Below are positions 1 through 7,331 of a DNA stretch of 11,006 bases, piece after piece. The notes under the pieces were generated by a model that was not told the DNA's origin, did not search any database, and saw nothing but the letters and a program-made list of their open reading frames with translations. Origin of the DNA: Piscirickettsiaceae bacterium (GTDB lineage Bacteria; Pseudomonadota; Gammaproteobacteria; PS1; Pseudothioglobaceae); NCBI GenBank assembly GCA_012963565.1, contig DTVJ01000032.1, positions 1-11,006 on the forward strand, read 5' to 3'. The position numbers were made by a program, and so were the translations under genes. Numbering within the stretch: the first letter of the stretch is position 1; every line of letters starts with the position of its first letter.

Positions 1-457
1 CATCAGAAAGTGCACCAGTTGAAGTTTCCGCATGAACAAACGCTAGAATGACTGCATCTGGGTTGTCTTTAAGTGCTTGCTCAACCTTGTCAGTTGAAAC
101 CGCTGTACCCCAGTCATCTTCAACCACAATTGCTTCACCACCAAAACGCGTAATGTTCTCTTTCATACGTATACCGAATACACCATTGATGCAGACGATT
201 ACTTTGTCACCAGGCTCAACCAAGTTAGCAAAGCAAGTCTCCATTCCTGCAGAACCTGGAGCCGATACAGGCATCGTTAGGTCGTTCTCAGTTTGGAATG
301 CATATTTAAGTGCTTCTTTAGTTTCATCCATCATGCCAACAAAAGCAGGATCTAGATGGCCGATAGTTGGGCGTGCCATTGCAGATAAGATTCTTGGGTG
401 TACGTCACTTGGACCTGGGCCCATTAATGTTCTAATTGGTGGATTAAACGATTTCAT
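1..457 (-). CDS. Class V aminotransferase, serine/alanine-glyoxylate type (5' part, runs off left edge)
   Basis: This PLP-dependent aminotransferase probably moves an amino group from serine or alanine to glyoxylate, giving glycine. The reverse strand reads 152 codons without a stop from an ATG at 457-455, beginning MKSFNPPIRTLMGPGPSDVH. The GPGPS loop (residues 13-17), the segment SAPGSAGMET (65-74) with the following EPGDKV, and VHAETSTGAL (141-150) are typical of the SgaA/AGXT branch of class V aminotransferases. The PLP lysine, expected near residue 190, lies outside the window, so catalytic competence cannot be checked. It diverges from glcDEF, whose product glyoxylate is the expected substrate. 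There is no strong Shine-Dalgarno sequence before the ATG. The family is secure; serine versus alanine as donor is not decided by this fragment. Confidence 0.88.
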   Translation of the reverse strand, partial: MKSFNPPIRTLMGPGPSDVHPRILSAMARPTIGHLDPAFVGMMDETKEALKYAFQTENDLTMPVSAPGSAGMETCFANLVEPGDKVIVCINGVFGIRMKENITRFGGEAIVVEDDWGTAVSTDKVEQALKDNPDAVILAFVHAETSTGALSD

Positions 458-489
458 AGTCTTTTAAGGTTAATAAATTTAAAGAAACT

Positions 490-497
490 ATTATAAT
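490..497. promoter_or_regulatory. Back-to-back TATAAT -10 elements between the aminotransferase gene and glcD
   Basis: Only 38 bp separate the two divergent start codons. The sequence ATTATAAT holds a perfect TATAAT on each strand: 492-497 on plus and 490-495 on minus. On plus, a weak -35-like TTAATA (470-475) sits 16 bp upstream, which would start the transcript near 504. On minus, the upstream match is poor (TTCAGT, complement of 514-519, 18 bp away), and the predicted leader is about 25 nt. The overlap suggests mutually exclusive polymerase binding, but this is a consensus match only. Confidence 0.4.
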
Positions 498-1935
498 GAC
501 TTGCATGTCAGTTACTGAACAATTATTACGTGCTTTACCCAAGGGTATTGTCATTACCGGAGATGAAAACACCCGCCCGTTTGAATGCGATGGCCTCAGT
601 GTCTATAGACATAAGCCCCTAGCAGTGGTTTTGCCAGAAAATATTAAGCAAATTAAGCAGGTATTAAAAATTTGTAAGGCTTGCAATACTCCTGTAGTAA
701 CACGTGGTGCAGGTACGGGTCTTGCGGGTGGCGCCATGCCTTTAGAGCAAAGTGTGGTGTTAGGTCTATCCAAGTTAAAGAAGATCAAATCTATTGATGC
801 CGATAATCACTTAGCTGTGGTTGAACCAGGGGTCAGGAATCTTGCTATTAGTGAAGCGGTAGCTGAGTATGGTTTGTATTATGCACCCGATCCTTCTTCA
901 CAGATAGCCTGTAGTATTGGCGGTAATGTGGCTGAAAATTCTGGTGGTGTGCATTGCCTTAAATATGGCTTAACCGTTCATAACATTGAATCTGTCACTA
1001 TCCTTACAATCGATGGTGAAACATTAACCCTAAGTCGTCAAGACGATGGACTGGGCTTGCTAGCACTCATGAATGGCTCTGAAGGTTTATTAGGCGTTAT
1101 TGTTGAGATTACCGTCAAACTAACGCCAACACCACAACTAGCACGAGTAGTGATGGCTGCTTATGATTCGGTGCGTGAGTGCGCTAACGCGGTGGCCGAG
1201 ATTATTAAAGCCGGTATCATCCCAGCAGGCTTAGAGATGATGGATAAATTTGCCATTGAAGCTGCTGAAGGCTTTGCTAAGGTAGGTTATCCGTTAGATG
1301 CTGAGGCACTATTATTGTGTGAAGTCGATGGTACTGAGGCGCAAGTACAATCTGAGCTAGATCAAGTGTTAGAGGTTTTGTCTGGTGCTACAAGTCTTAA
1401 AGTGTCGAATAATGAGGCCGAGCGCCTAGCATTATGGAAAGGTAGAAAATCTGCCTTCCCTGCAGTAGGTAGGTTGGCACCCGATTATTATTGTATGGAT
1501 GGCACCATTCCACGTCGTCATTTGGCGGATATGTTAGAAAAGATCAGTGAACTTTCTAAACAATATAAGCTAAGAGTAGCTAACGTATTTCATGCTGGCG
1601 ATGGCAACTTACATCCTTTGATTTTGTATGATGCAAATATTCCGGGTGAAATAGAACGAACCGAAGAATTTGGTACAGAAATTTTAAAACTCAGTGTTGA
1701 TATGGGTGGCACCATTACCGGTGAACACGGCGTCGGTATTGAAAAACTCAACGCCATGTGCTATCAATTTAATACTAAAGAATTAGAAATCTTTCATAAG
1801 ATTAAAGCAGTTTTTGATCCTGAATCATTACTTAATCCTGGCAAGGCAGTGCCGGAGTTACATCGTTGTGCAGAATTAGGCGCGATGCATGTACATCATG
1901 GTGAATTACCACATCCTGAGTTGGAGCGTTTTTAA
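496..1935 (+). CDS. glcD: Glycolate oxidase subunit GlcD (FAD-linked)
   Basis: Catalytic FAD subunit of glycolate dehydrogenase, which oxidises glycolate to glyoxylate and passes electrons through GlcF to the respiratory chain. The 479-residue product matches E. coli GlcD (499 aa) throughout. It has the FAD pyrophosphate loop VVTRGAGTGLAGGA (67-80), the block SSQIACSIGGNVAENSGGVH (134-153), the C-terminal FHAGDGNLHP (365-374) and GGTITGEHGVG (404-414), and the ending FDPESLLNPGK (440-450). The C-terminal tail, ending ELERF, is also shared. It is the first gene of the string and overlaps glcE by one base (TAATG). The ATG at 496 gives the longest frame. An in-frame ATG at 505 is an alternative and fits better if the TATAAT at 492-497 is the real promoter. 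Confidence 0.97.
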   Translation: MTCMSVTEQLLRALPKGIVITGDENTRPFECDGLSVYRHKPLAVVLPENIKQIKQVLKICKACNTPVVTRGAGTGLAGGAMPLEQSVVLGLSKLKKIKSIDADNHLAVVEPGVRNLAISEAVAEYGLYYAPDPSSQIACSIGGNVAENSGGVHCLKYGLTVHNIESVTILTIDGETLTLSRQDDGLGLLALMNGSEGLLGVIVEITVKLTPTPQLARVVMAAYDSVRECANAVAEIIKAGIIPAGLEMMDKFAIEAAEGFAKVGYPLDAEALLLCEVDGTEAQVQSELDQVLEVLSGATSLKVSNNEAERLALWKGRKSAFPAVGRLAPDYYCMDGTIPRRHLADMLEKISELSKQYKLRVANVFHAGDGNLHPLILYDANIPGEIERTEEFGTEILKLSVDMGGTITGEHGVGIEKLNAMCYQFNTKELEIFHKIKAVFDPESLLNPGKAVPELHRCAELGAMHVHHGELPHPELERF

Positions 1936-2468
1936 TGAGCGAACGTATTGAACAACTGCAGGCAATGATTAAACAGGCAGATAATTTACATCTGTGCACT
2001 GACATGCTCGATTATTCAGGCATCGTTGAATATTATCCAGAAGAATTGGTGATGACTGTTAAAGCCGGCACTTCTATTGAAGAAATTCAAGCAACGTTGG
2101 CTAAAAATAATCAAGCTTTAGCTTTTTTCACTAAGGATCAAACTGACAGTATTGGTGCTGCTTTTGCCAATGGCGGGCAAGATCTGTCTGATTATGTTCT
2201 TGGTGTGCAAATCATTGATGGCAATGGTGAGGTGTTAAATTTTGGCGGTCAGGTGATGAAAAATGTAGCTGGCTATGACGTGTCACGTTTGTTGGTTGGT
2301 TCAAAAGGTCAGTTAGCATTAGTCACACAGATTAGTTTTAAAGTCTTGCCAAAAACCTATATTGGCCAGCTAATAGCACCAGTTAAATCTACAGCGTCTT
2401 CAGATCTGCATCGGCGAATTGAGGAGAAATTAAAGCAGGTATTTGATCCAAGAGGAGTGTTTAACTAA
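1935..2468 (+). CDS. glcE: Glycolate oxidase subunit GlcE, unusually short
   Basis: Second FAD-domain subunit of glycolate dehydrogenase, here only 177 residues against about 350 in E. coli. The middle matches clearly: GIVEYYPEELVMTVKAGT (29-46), DYVLGVQIIDGNG (86-98), FGGQVMKNVAGYDVSRLLVG (103-122) and ISFKVLPK (133-140). After residue 140 the frame jumps within about 20 residues to the extreme C-terminal signature KLKQVFDPRGVFN (165-177). This implies loss of the whole cap region of roughly 150 residues. The N-terminal glycine-rich loop (QGSNSK in E. coli) is absent too, and the usual PGR ending is missing. The frame is open and coupled on both sides (TAATG at each end), and GGAG at 1923-1926 lies 8 nt before the ATG. 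It therefore looks expressed rather than decayed. FAD binding is doubtful, so a structural role is possible. Confidence 0.85.
   Translation: MSERIEQLQAMIKQADNLHLCTDMLDYSGIVEYYPEELVMTVKAGTSIEEIQATLAKNNQALAFFTKDQTDSIGAAFANGGQDLSDYVLGVQIIDGNGEVLNFGGQVMKNVAGYDVSRLLVGSKGQLALVTQISFKVLPKTYIGQLIAPVKSTASSDLHRRIEEKLKQVFDPRGVFN
2451..2457 (+). promoter_or_regulatory. Strong ribosome binding site for glcF
   Basis: AGAGGAG lies 10 nt before the glcF ATG, inside the last codons of glcE. It supports the TAATG start at 2468 and suggests glcF has its own ribosome entry besides coupling to glcE. Confidence 0.6.
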
Positions 2469-3622
2469 TGCAGACAAGAATCTCCGAAGATTTTTTACAA
2501 ACGCCAATGGGTAAGAGAGCTGATAAAGTTATTAGAACCTGTGTTCATTGCGGGTTCTGCCTACCTACTTGTCCGACATACCAAATACTGGGCGATGAGC
2601 TTGACTCACCTAGAGGACGAATTTATTTGATTAAGTCATCGCTTGAAAACAATGATTTTTCTAAGGAAAGTATCAAGCATTTAGATAGGTGCCTTACTTG
2701 TAGATCATGTGAAACCACTTGCCCATCAGGGGTTGAATACGGTAAGTTGGTGGATGTTGGTCGTGAATTTATTGAAGCAAAGCGACCATTGTGGCAAAAG
2801 GCTTATCGTTATAGTGTTCGTAAGTTTTTAACCACACCAATACTGTTCAATCCTGCCGGTTTTTTGTTTAGACATTCTAAGGTTAAAACTGCTTCTATCA
2901 AACCACAAACTACGATTGGAAAGGTTTTACTATTAGGCGGTTGTGTGCAACCGGCTTTAGCGCCGAATATTAATCATAGTGTGAAAAATATATTGGCCAA
3001 GCTCGGTTATGAAACCGTTGAAACGCCACAAAAAGAGTGTTGTGGTGCGGTGGATCAGCACCTCAGCGCTAATGCAGATGCACTGATTAAAATCAAACAT
3101 AATATTGACCAATGGCTTGAGCAACTCAGTACTGGTATAGATGTCATTATTTCAACGGCGAGTGGTTGTGGGGTAATGGTGAAAGACTATAGTCATATGT
3201 TTGAGGAGTCTGACCCATACCATCAAAAAGCAATTCAAGTGTCGCAGAAAACTCAGGATATTGCCGAGTTTTTAGCGGATAAAGATTTGTCAAAACTCAA
3301 TTTAGAAAAGGTCGATATTTCTTACCATGAGCCTTGCACTCTGCAACACGGCCAACAACTGGCTGGACTGGTCGAATCAATCTTAAAAAGCTTGGGTTAC
3401 AAACCTGCAGCGGTTAAAGATTCACACATTTGTTGTGGCTCGGCAGGTACGTATTCGATATTCCAGCCGAAATTATCTCAAACCTTAAAAATTAATAAAT
3501 TAGAACACTTGCAAGCATCCAATCCACAGATGATTGTTACCGCCAACATCGGTTGTTTGATGCACCTGCAAAAAGGCAATAAAACACCCGTCAAACACTG
3601 GGTGGAATTACTAGATAAATAA
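2468..3622 (+). CDS. glcF: Glycolate oxidase iron-sulfur subunit GlcF
   Basis: Electron-transfer subunit of glycolate dehydrogenase, carrying electrons from the FAD of GlcD towards quinone at the membrane. The 384-residue product is close to E. coli GlcF (407 aa). Two ferredoxin-type [4Fe-4S] motifs of CxxCxxCxxxCP form are complete: C25/C28/C31/C35 and C75/C78/C81/C85. Two CCG domains follow, with CCG at 191-193 (GGCVQP upstream at 157-162) and at 322-324 (HEPCTLQH upstream at 287-294). These are the cysteine-rich domains shared with heterodisulfide reductase-type subunits. No membrane segment is visible, so membrane association would be peripheral. The TAATG overlap with glcE and the 4-bp gap to rlmD place it within the operon. 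Unlike GlcE it keeps all expected motifs. Confidence 0.97.
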   Translation: MQTRISEDFLQTPMGKRADKVIRTCVHCGFCLPTCPTYQILGDELDSPRGRIYLIKSSLENNDFSKESIKHLDRCLTCRSCETTCPSGVEYGKLVDVGREFIEAKRPLWQKAYRYSVRKFLTTPILFNPAGFLFRHSKVKTASIKPQTTIGKVLLLGGCVQPALAPNINHSVKNILAKLGYETVETPQKECCGAVDQHLSANADALIKIKHNIDQWLEQLSTGIDVIISTASGCGVMVKDYSHMFEESDPYHQKAIQVSQKTQDIAEFLADKDLSKLNLEKVDISYHEPCTLQHGQQLAGLVESILKSLGYKPAAVKDSHICCGSAGTYSIFQPKLSQTLKINKLEHLQASNPQMIVTANIGCLMHLQKGNKTPVKHWVELLDK

Positions 3623-3626
3623 AAAT

Positions 3627-4943
3627 ATGGGTAGAAGAAGAAAACCAAAAGCCAAAACCTACGAATTAGAAATCGAATCACTCTCACATGAGGGACGTGG
3701 TATTGCGCATTTAGAAGAAAAAGTGATTTTTGTTAGTGGCGCTTTGCCGGGTGAAACCGTGATTGCGGATCGCACTTTTTCACGTGCCAAGTTTGAAGAG
3801 GCAGATGTTAAAGAAGTATTAAAGCCAGCAGATAATCGAATTACACCTAAGTGTGAGGTCTTTGGCATTTGTGGCGGTTGTTCATTTCAGCATCTGTCTA
3901 GCGAAGATCAAATCGAAGCTAAAGGTAACTGGCTTAAAGATGCCTTTGCTGGCCAGGCCAAAATAGAGCCAAAGCATTGGTTAGATCCACTGCAGGTTGA
4001 GAGCTGGGGTTACCGTCGTAAAGCACGACTCGGTGTGCGTTATGTGGCTAAAAAAGAAAAAGTACTGGTCGGTTTTAGAGAGAAGAAATCCTCATTCATT
4101 ACCAATATGAATCGTTGTGAGGTACTACATCCATCACTGGGTAATCATCTAGAAGATTTAGCTCATTGTATTGAGCAACTAAGTGTCAGGTCTCAGGTGC
4201 CACAAATTGAAGTGGCGATTGCAGAAAAAGACACGGTGTTAATTTTGCGACATTTAGAGCCGCTGACTGCTAAAGATGAACAGATCCTGCTCGACTGCGC
4301 TCGTGAACTTAATATTACTTGGTATACCCAAAGCGGTGGATTAGACACTGTCAAGCCATTGGATCAACCAGCTGTGCTGACGTATTCGCATCCTGATCAT
4401 GATATTGAGATGGAGTTTTTACCGACTGATTTCACCCAAGTGAATTTCAAGCTCAATCAAAAGATGATTAACTTGGCTCTAGACATGCTTGAGCTTAACG
4501 ATGAAGACGAAGTGATTGATCTATTCTGTGGACTGGGTAACTTTACTTTACCAATTGCAAAGCATGCCAAACATGTGGTCGGAGTTGAGGGTGATTTGGG
4601 TTTAATTGAGCGTGCAAAATACAATGCCGAGAAAAATGAGATTAGCAATGCAGATTTTTACAAGGCAGATTTGTTTCAAGAAGTTGAAGGTTTTGAATGG
4701 TTTAGAGGAAAAACTTATAATAAAGCGTTGATTGACCCAGCCAGAACTGGTGCCATTGAAATTGTTGAATTATTGCCAAAGTTAGGTGTCGAGCGATTGG
4801 TATATGTGTCTTGTAATCCTGCTACTTTAGCGCGTGATACGGCCAAGTTGATTGAGTTAGGATATAAACTTGATACCGCAGGGGTGATGGATATGTTTCC
4901 GCAAACTGCACACGTAGAATCAATAGCATTATTTACTAAATGA
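3627..4943 (+). CDS. rlmD: 23S rRNA (uracil-1939 C5)-methyltransferase RlmD
   Basis: SAM-dependent enzyme that makes m5U1939 in 23S rRNA in the cytoplasm. Its length of 438 residues fits E. coli RlmD/RumA (433 aa). The N-terminus is a TRAM RNA-binding domain (about 8-66). The [4Fe-4S] ligands C76, C82, C85 and C164 keep the E. coli spacing. The Rossmann methyltransferase domain shows DLFCGLGNF (298-306) for SAM binding, IDPARTG (369-375) and the catalytic YVSCNPATLARD, with nucleophile C396. The late glutamate in ESIALF (E431) fits the family general base. TrmA and RlmC are excluded by the TRAM domain and cysteine pattern. It starts 4 bp after glcF without a clear Shine-Dalgarno sequence, so translation probably depends on the upstream gene. 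It has no obvious link to glycolate or cell-wall functions. Confidence 0.95.
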   Translation: MGRRRKPKAKTYELEIESLSHEGRGIAHLEEKVIFVSGALPGETVIADRTFSRAKFEEADVKEVLKPADNRITPKCEVFGICGGCSFQHLSSEDQIEAKGNWLKDAFAGQAKIEPKHWLDPLQVESWGYRRKARLGVRYVAKKEKVLVGFREKKSSFITNMNRCEVLHPSLGNHLEDLAHCIEQLSVRSQVPQIEVAIAEKDTVLILRHLEPLTAKDEQILLDCARELNITWYTQSGGLDTVKPLDQPAVLTYSHPDHDIEMEFLPTDFTQVNFKLNQKMINLALDMLELNDEDEVIDLFCGLGNFTLPIAKHAKHVVGVEGDLGLIERAKYNAEKNEISNADFYKADLFQEVEGFEWFRGKTYNKALIDPARTGAIEIVELLPKLGVERLVYVSCNPATLARDTAKLIELGYKLDTAGVMDMFPQTAHVESIALFTK

Positions 4944-5401
4944 TTAAGATAGATATCAGCAATCAAACTTTGGAATATTATCAAGATGATTGTTTGATAA
5001 AAAGCTACCTTGTGTCAACAGCTGCAAATGGGACAGGAGAACTTGATAATTCATTTTGTACACCAACAGGACAATTCAGAATTCATGCTAAGATAGCTCA
5101 AGACTTGCCGATTAACTCAGTATTGGTAGGCAGGGAACCAACAGGTGAGATTTATTCTCAAGCATTGTCTACTAAGCACCCAGATAGAGATTGGATATTA
5201 ACACGCATTTTGTGGTTAGAAGGGCTTGAAGCTCATAATCAAAATACTAAAGATCGTTATATTTATATCCATGGAGCGCCGGATGCAACACGCATGGGTG
5301 TGCCTGGATCAAAGGGTTGTATTCGCATGCATAATCAAGATGTGATTGAGTTATTTGAGAAGGTTCAAATTGGCGAAGATATCGTTATAATGAAACCATG
5401 A
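4940..5401 (+). CDS. YkuD-domain (L,D-transpeptidase fold) protein without signal peptide
   Basis: A single YkuD catalytic domain of 153 residues. The active site is visible as IYIHGAPD, with H111, followed by GVPGSKGCIRMH, with catalytic cysteine C127 and R129. This is the HX(14-17)[S/T]xGC pattern of L,D-transpeptidases, with lysine where histidine usually precedes GC. The domain begins at residue 2 (IKIDISNQTLEYY). There is no signal peptide, lipobox or membrane anchor, so the protein should stay in the cytoplasm. Known cytoplasmic YkuD enzymes, such as ElsL/LdtK of Acinetobacter, act as L,D-carboxypeptidases in muropeptide recycling. The nearby ampG and nagZ make that role the best inference here. 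It overlaps rlmD by four bases (ATGA) and the rhodanese gene likewise. No upstream in-frame start could add a signal peptide without extending far into rlmD. Confidence 0.88.
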   Translation: MIKIDISNQTLEYYQDDCLIKSYLVSTAANGTGELDNSFCTPTGQFRIHAKIAQDLPINSVLVGREPTGEIYSQALSTKHPDRDWILTRILWLEGLEAHNQNTKDRYIYIHGAPDATRMGVPGSKGCIRMHNQDVIELFEKVQIGEDIVIMKP

Positions 5402-5811
5402 GTAAATTAGCACATTATCTCCCAAAGAAAGCTTTTGAGCACTTACAAGACAATGCGGATGCATGCTTAATCGATGTGCGTACTGAGGCCGAAAATAAGT
5501 TTGTAGGCAGACCACTTGATTGCATTTTTGTACCTTGGGTGGATGAACCTGACTGGGAGCCACATCCACAAGATTTTATTGCAGCGATTAAACGCTTTAT
5601 TGGTGACCGTGAGCAAGTTTTAGATACTGAAATTATTCTAATTTGTCGTAGTGGTTTTCGCTCTGACGATGCTGGTAGGTGTTTGATTGAACATGGATTT
5701 ACTAATGTTGCTCATGTGGCGAGTGGTTTTGAAGGCGATCTTGATGAAAATGACCAGCGTGGCAATGTCAACGGTTGGCGTCATGATGGCATGCCTTGGA
5801 ATCAATGTTAA
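5398..5811 (+). CDS. Single-domain rhodanese-like protein
   Basis: A 137-residue cytoplasmic rhodanese-fold protein. The N-terminal part has LIDVRTEAE (24-32), the family's first signature. The active-site loop is CRSGFRS with C83 as the persulfide-carrying cysteine, followed by the helix DDAGRCLIEHGFTNVAHVASGFEGD. The six-residue loop with arginine at the second and sixth positions is typical of sulfurtransferases rather than Cdc25-like phosphatases. The cysteine is present, so it should be active in sulfane-sulfur transfer, but the acceptor is unknown. It starts by ATGA overlap with the YkuD gene and its end overlaps the ampG start. A link to muropeptide recycling is not obvious. A role in sulfur trafficking or tRNA thiolation is possible, and in a sulfur oxidiser persulfide handling would be natural. 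Confidence 0.9.
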   Translation: MSKLAHYLPKKAFEHLQDNADACLIDVRTEAENKFVGRPLDCIFVPWVDEPDWEPHPQDFIAAIKRFIGDREQVLDTEIILICRSGFRSDDAGRCLIEHGFTNVAHVASGFEGDLDENDQRGNVNGWRHDGMPWNQC

Positions 5812-7331
5812 CCAGTTATTTAGACAGTATTAAATTGTTTATTCACCCTCGGGTGATAACTATGCTGTTTTTAGGGTTTTCGGCTGGTGTTCCTATCCTG
5901 CTCATTTTTTCAACTCTAGGCCTATGGTTGAATGAAGCAGGTGTAGCTAAATCAACCATCACTTTTTTTTCGTGGGCGGCGCTAGGGTATTCGTTTAAAT
6001 TTGTCTGGGCGCCTTTGGTTGATCGCCTGCCACTACCTGTTTTAACACGCAGTCTAGGTCGTCGACGTTCATGGATGTTGGTATCGCAACTGGCGATTAT
6101 GGGTGCTATTTTATTGATGTCGTTAGTAGACCCTAAAGCCGGCGTTAATAGCTTAGAGGTACTGGCTTATGGTGCGGTGTTGTTAGGGTTTGCATCAGCC
6201 ACACAAGACATTGTGATTGATGCTTATCGTATTGAATCAGCAGATAAGGATATGCAGTCCATGCTGTCAGCTACTTATATTGCTGGTTATCGCATTGGTA
6301 TGTTGGTTGCAGGTGCGGGTGGTTTGTTTATTGCTAGTTATTTGGGCTCAACTAAGGCTTTGTATAGTTATGATGCCTGGTCTAGTACCTATATGATTAT
6401 GGCGGCTGTGATGTTGATTGGTGTCGCTACTACATTAATTATTAGCGAGCCTGCATCTGAAAGAAAATACGCAGAATACAGTACCAGTGATTATGCGCGA
6501 TTTTTCTTATTATTCCTATCTATTGTTGCAGCTTTTATTCTTACATTTATCTCAACGGCAGATTTTGTCAAGACTTCTAAAGCAGCTTTGACTGAAGTAT
6601 TTGATAATAAGCATCTTTCTGGATTTATTGTCGGTAGCTTACGTATGGCGTTAGCGTTAGTGGGCGCTTATGTTGCAGCTCGTATATTGATTGCGCTTAA
6701 TATAGTTAATCGATCAATGGTGAACGACACCTATGTTGAGCCAGTAAAAGACTTTTTTAATCGTTATGGTATGAGTGTAGCGGTACTGCTATTGGCAGTA
6801 ATCGGTCTGTATCGTGTGAGTGATATTGTACTTGGTGTGGTGGCAAATATTTTTTACCAAGATATGGGTTTTACCAAGGTGGAAATTGCCACTATCTCCA
6901 AAACTTTTGGCCTATTTATGACTATTGCTGGTGGATTTTTAGGTGGGGTGATGGCTATTAGAGTCGGCGTCTTTAAGGTATTATTTTTAGGAGCACTGCT
7001 CTCAGCACTAACCAATTTATTGTTCATTGTATTGGCTAATGTGGGTCATGATATCACTTGGCTGTATGTCACTATCACCATGGATAACCTTTCTGCAGGG
7101 ATTGCGGGTGCGGCGTTCATTGCATTTTTATCAAGCCTGACTAACATCCAATTTACTGCAGTGCAATACGCTGTGTTTTCATCATTGATGACACTACTAC
7201 CTAAAATATTCGGTGGTTATTCTGGCACCATGGTTGAGGTATTTGGTTATAGCGAATTCTTTTTGATTACCACACTCATTGGCATCCCCGTTTTATGGTT
7301 GGTTTATAAGGTTAGGCATTATATTTCATGA
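5805..7331 (+). CDS. ampG: AmpG-type muropeptide permease (MFS)
   Basis: Inner-membrane MFS permease expected to import GlcNAc-anhydroMurNAc peptides from the periplasm. The N-terminal half follows E. coli AmpG: LGFSAGVP (23-30), FKFVWAPLVDR (64-74), GRRRSW (85-90), ASATQDIVIDA (130-140) and GYRIGMLVAG (161-170). Later blocks also match: DFFNRYG (316-322), KTFGLFMTIAGGFLGG (366-381) and ENL-like DNLSAGIAG (427-435). I count about 14 hydrophobic segments in 508 residues. Two of them (about 231-250 and 275-300) form a central insertion that E. coli AmpG lacks, while the C-terminal extra pair of E. coli is missing here. I chose ATG 5805, which overlaps the rhodanese stop; a TTG at 5796 would add three residues. 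nagZ follows by ATGA overlap, supporting the muropeptide role. Confidence 0.9.
   Translation: MLTSYLDSIKLFIHPRVITMLFLGFSAGVPILLIFSTLGLWLNEAGVAKSTITFFSWAALGYSFKFVWAPLVDRLPLPVLTRSLGRRRSWMLVSQLAIMGAILLMSLVDPKAGVNSLEVLAYGAVLLGFASATQDIVIDAYRIESADKDMQSMLSATYIAGYRIGMLVAGAGGLFIASYLGSTKALYSYDAWSSTYMIMAAVMLIGVATTLIISEPASERKYAEYSTSDYARFFLLFLSIVAAFILTFISTADFVKTSKAALTEVFDNKHLSGFIVGSLRMALALVGAYVAARILIALNIVNRSMVNDTYVEPVKDFFNRYGMSVAVLLLAVIGLYRVSDIVLGVVANIFYQDMGFTKVEIATISKTFGLFMTIAGGFLGGVMAIRVGVFKVLFLGALLSALTNLLFIVLANVGHDITWLYVTITMDNLSAGIAGAAFIAFLSSLTNIQFTAVQYAVFSSLMTLLPKIFGGYSGTMVEVFGYSEFFLITTLIGIPVLWLVYKVRHYIS

Noticed and set aside
48..467. Open frame of 139 codons on the plus strand at the left end
   Set aside because: It lies opposite the aminotransferase gene, whose reverse-strand translation has clear family motifs. 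The plus-strand product is low in complexity and resembles nothing.
1935..2468. GlcE as a frameshifted pseudogene
   Set aside because: The typical C-terminal signature is in the same frame as the core, there is no internal stop, and both overlaps and the ribosome site are intact. An in-frame shortening fits better than decay.
5364..5391. Possible internal promoter before the rhodanese gene (TTCAAA, then TATAAT)
   Set aside because: The -35 is poor, the site lies in coding sequence, and the genes overlap so closely that a separate promoter is not needed. In an AT-rich genome such matches are expected by chance.
3478..5569. Several minus-strand frames of 63-89 codons opposite glcF, rlmD, the YkuD gene and the rhodanese gene
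   Set aside because: All lie opposite genes with clear family motifs, and none has a ribosome site or recognisable domain.
5796..5804. TTG start for ampG at 5796
   Set aside because: It adds only three residues. ATG 5805 is a better codon and overlaps the upstream stop as at the other junctions.
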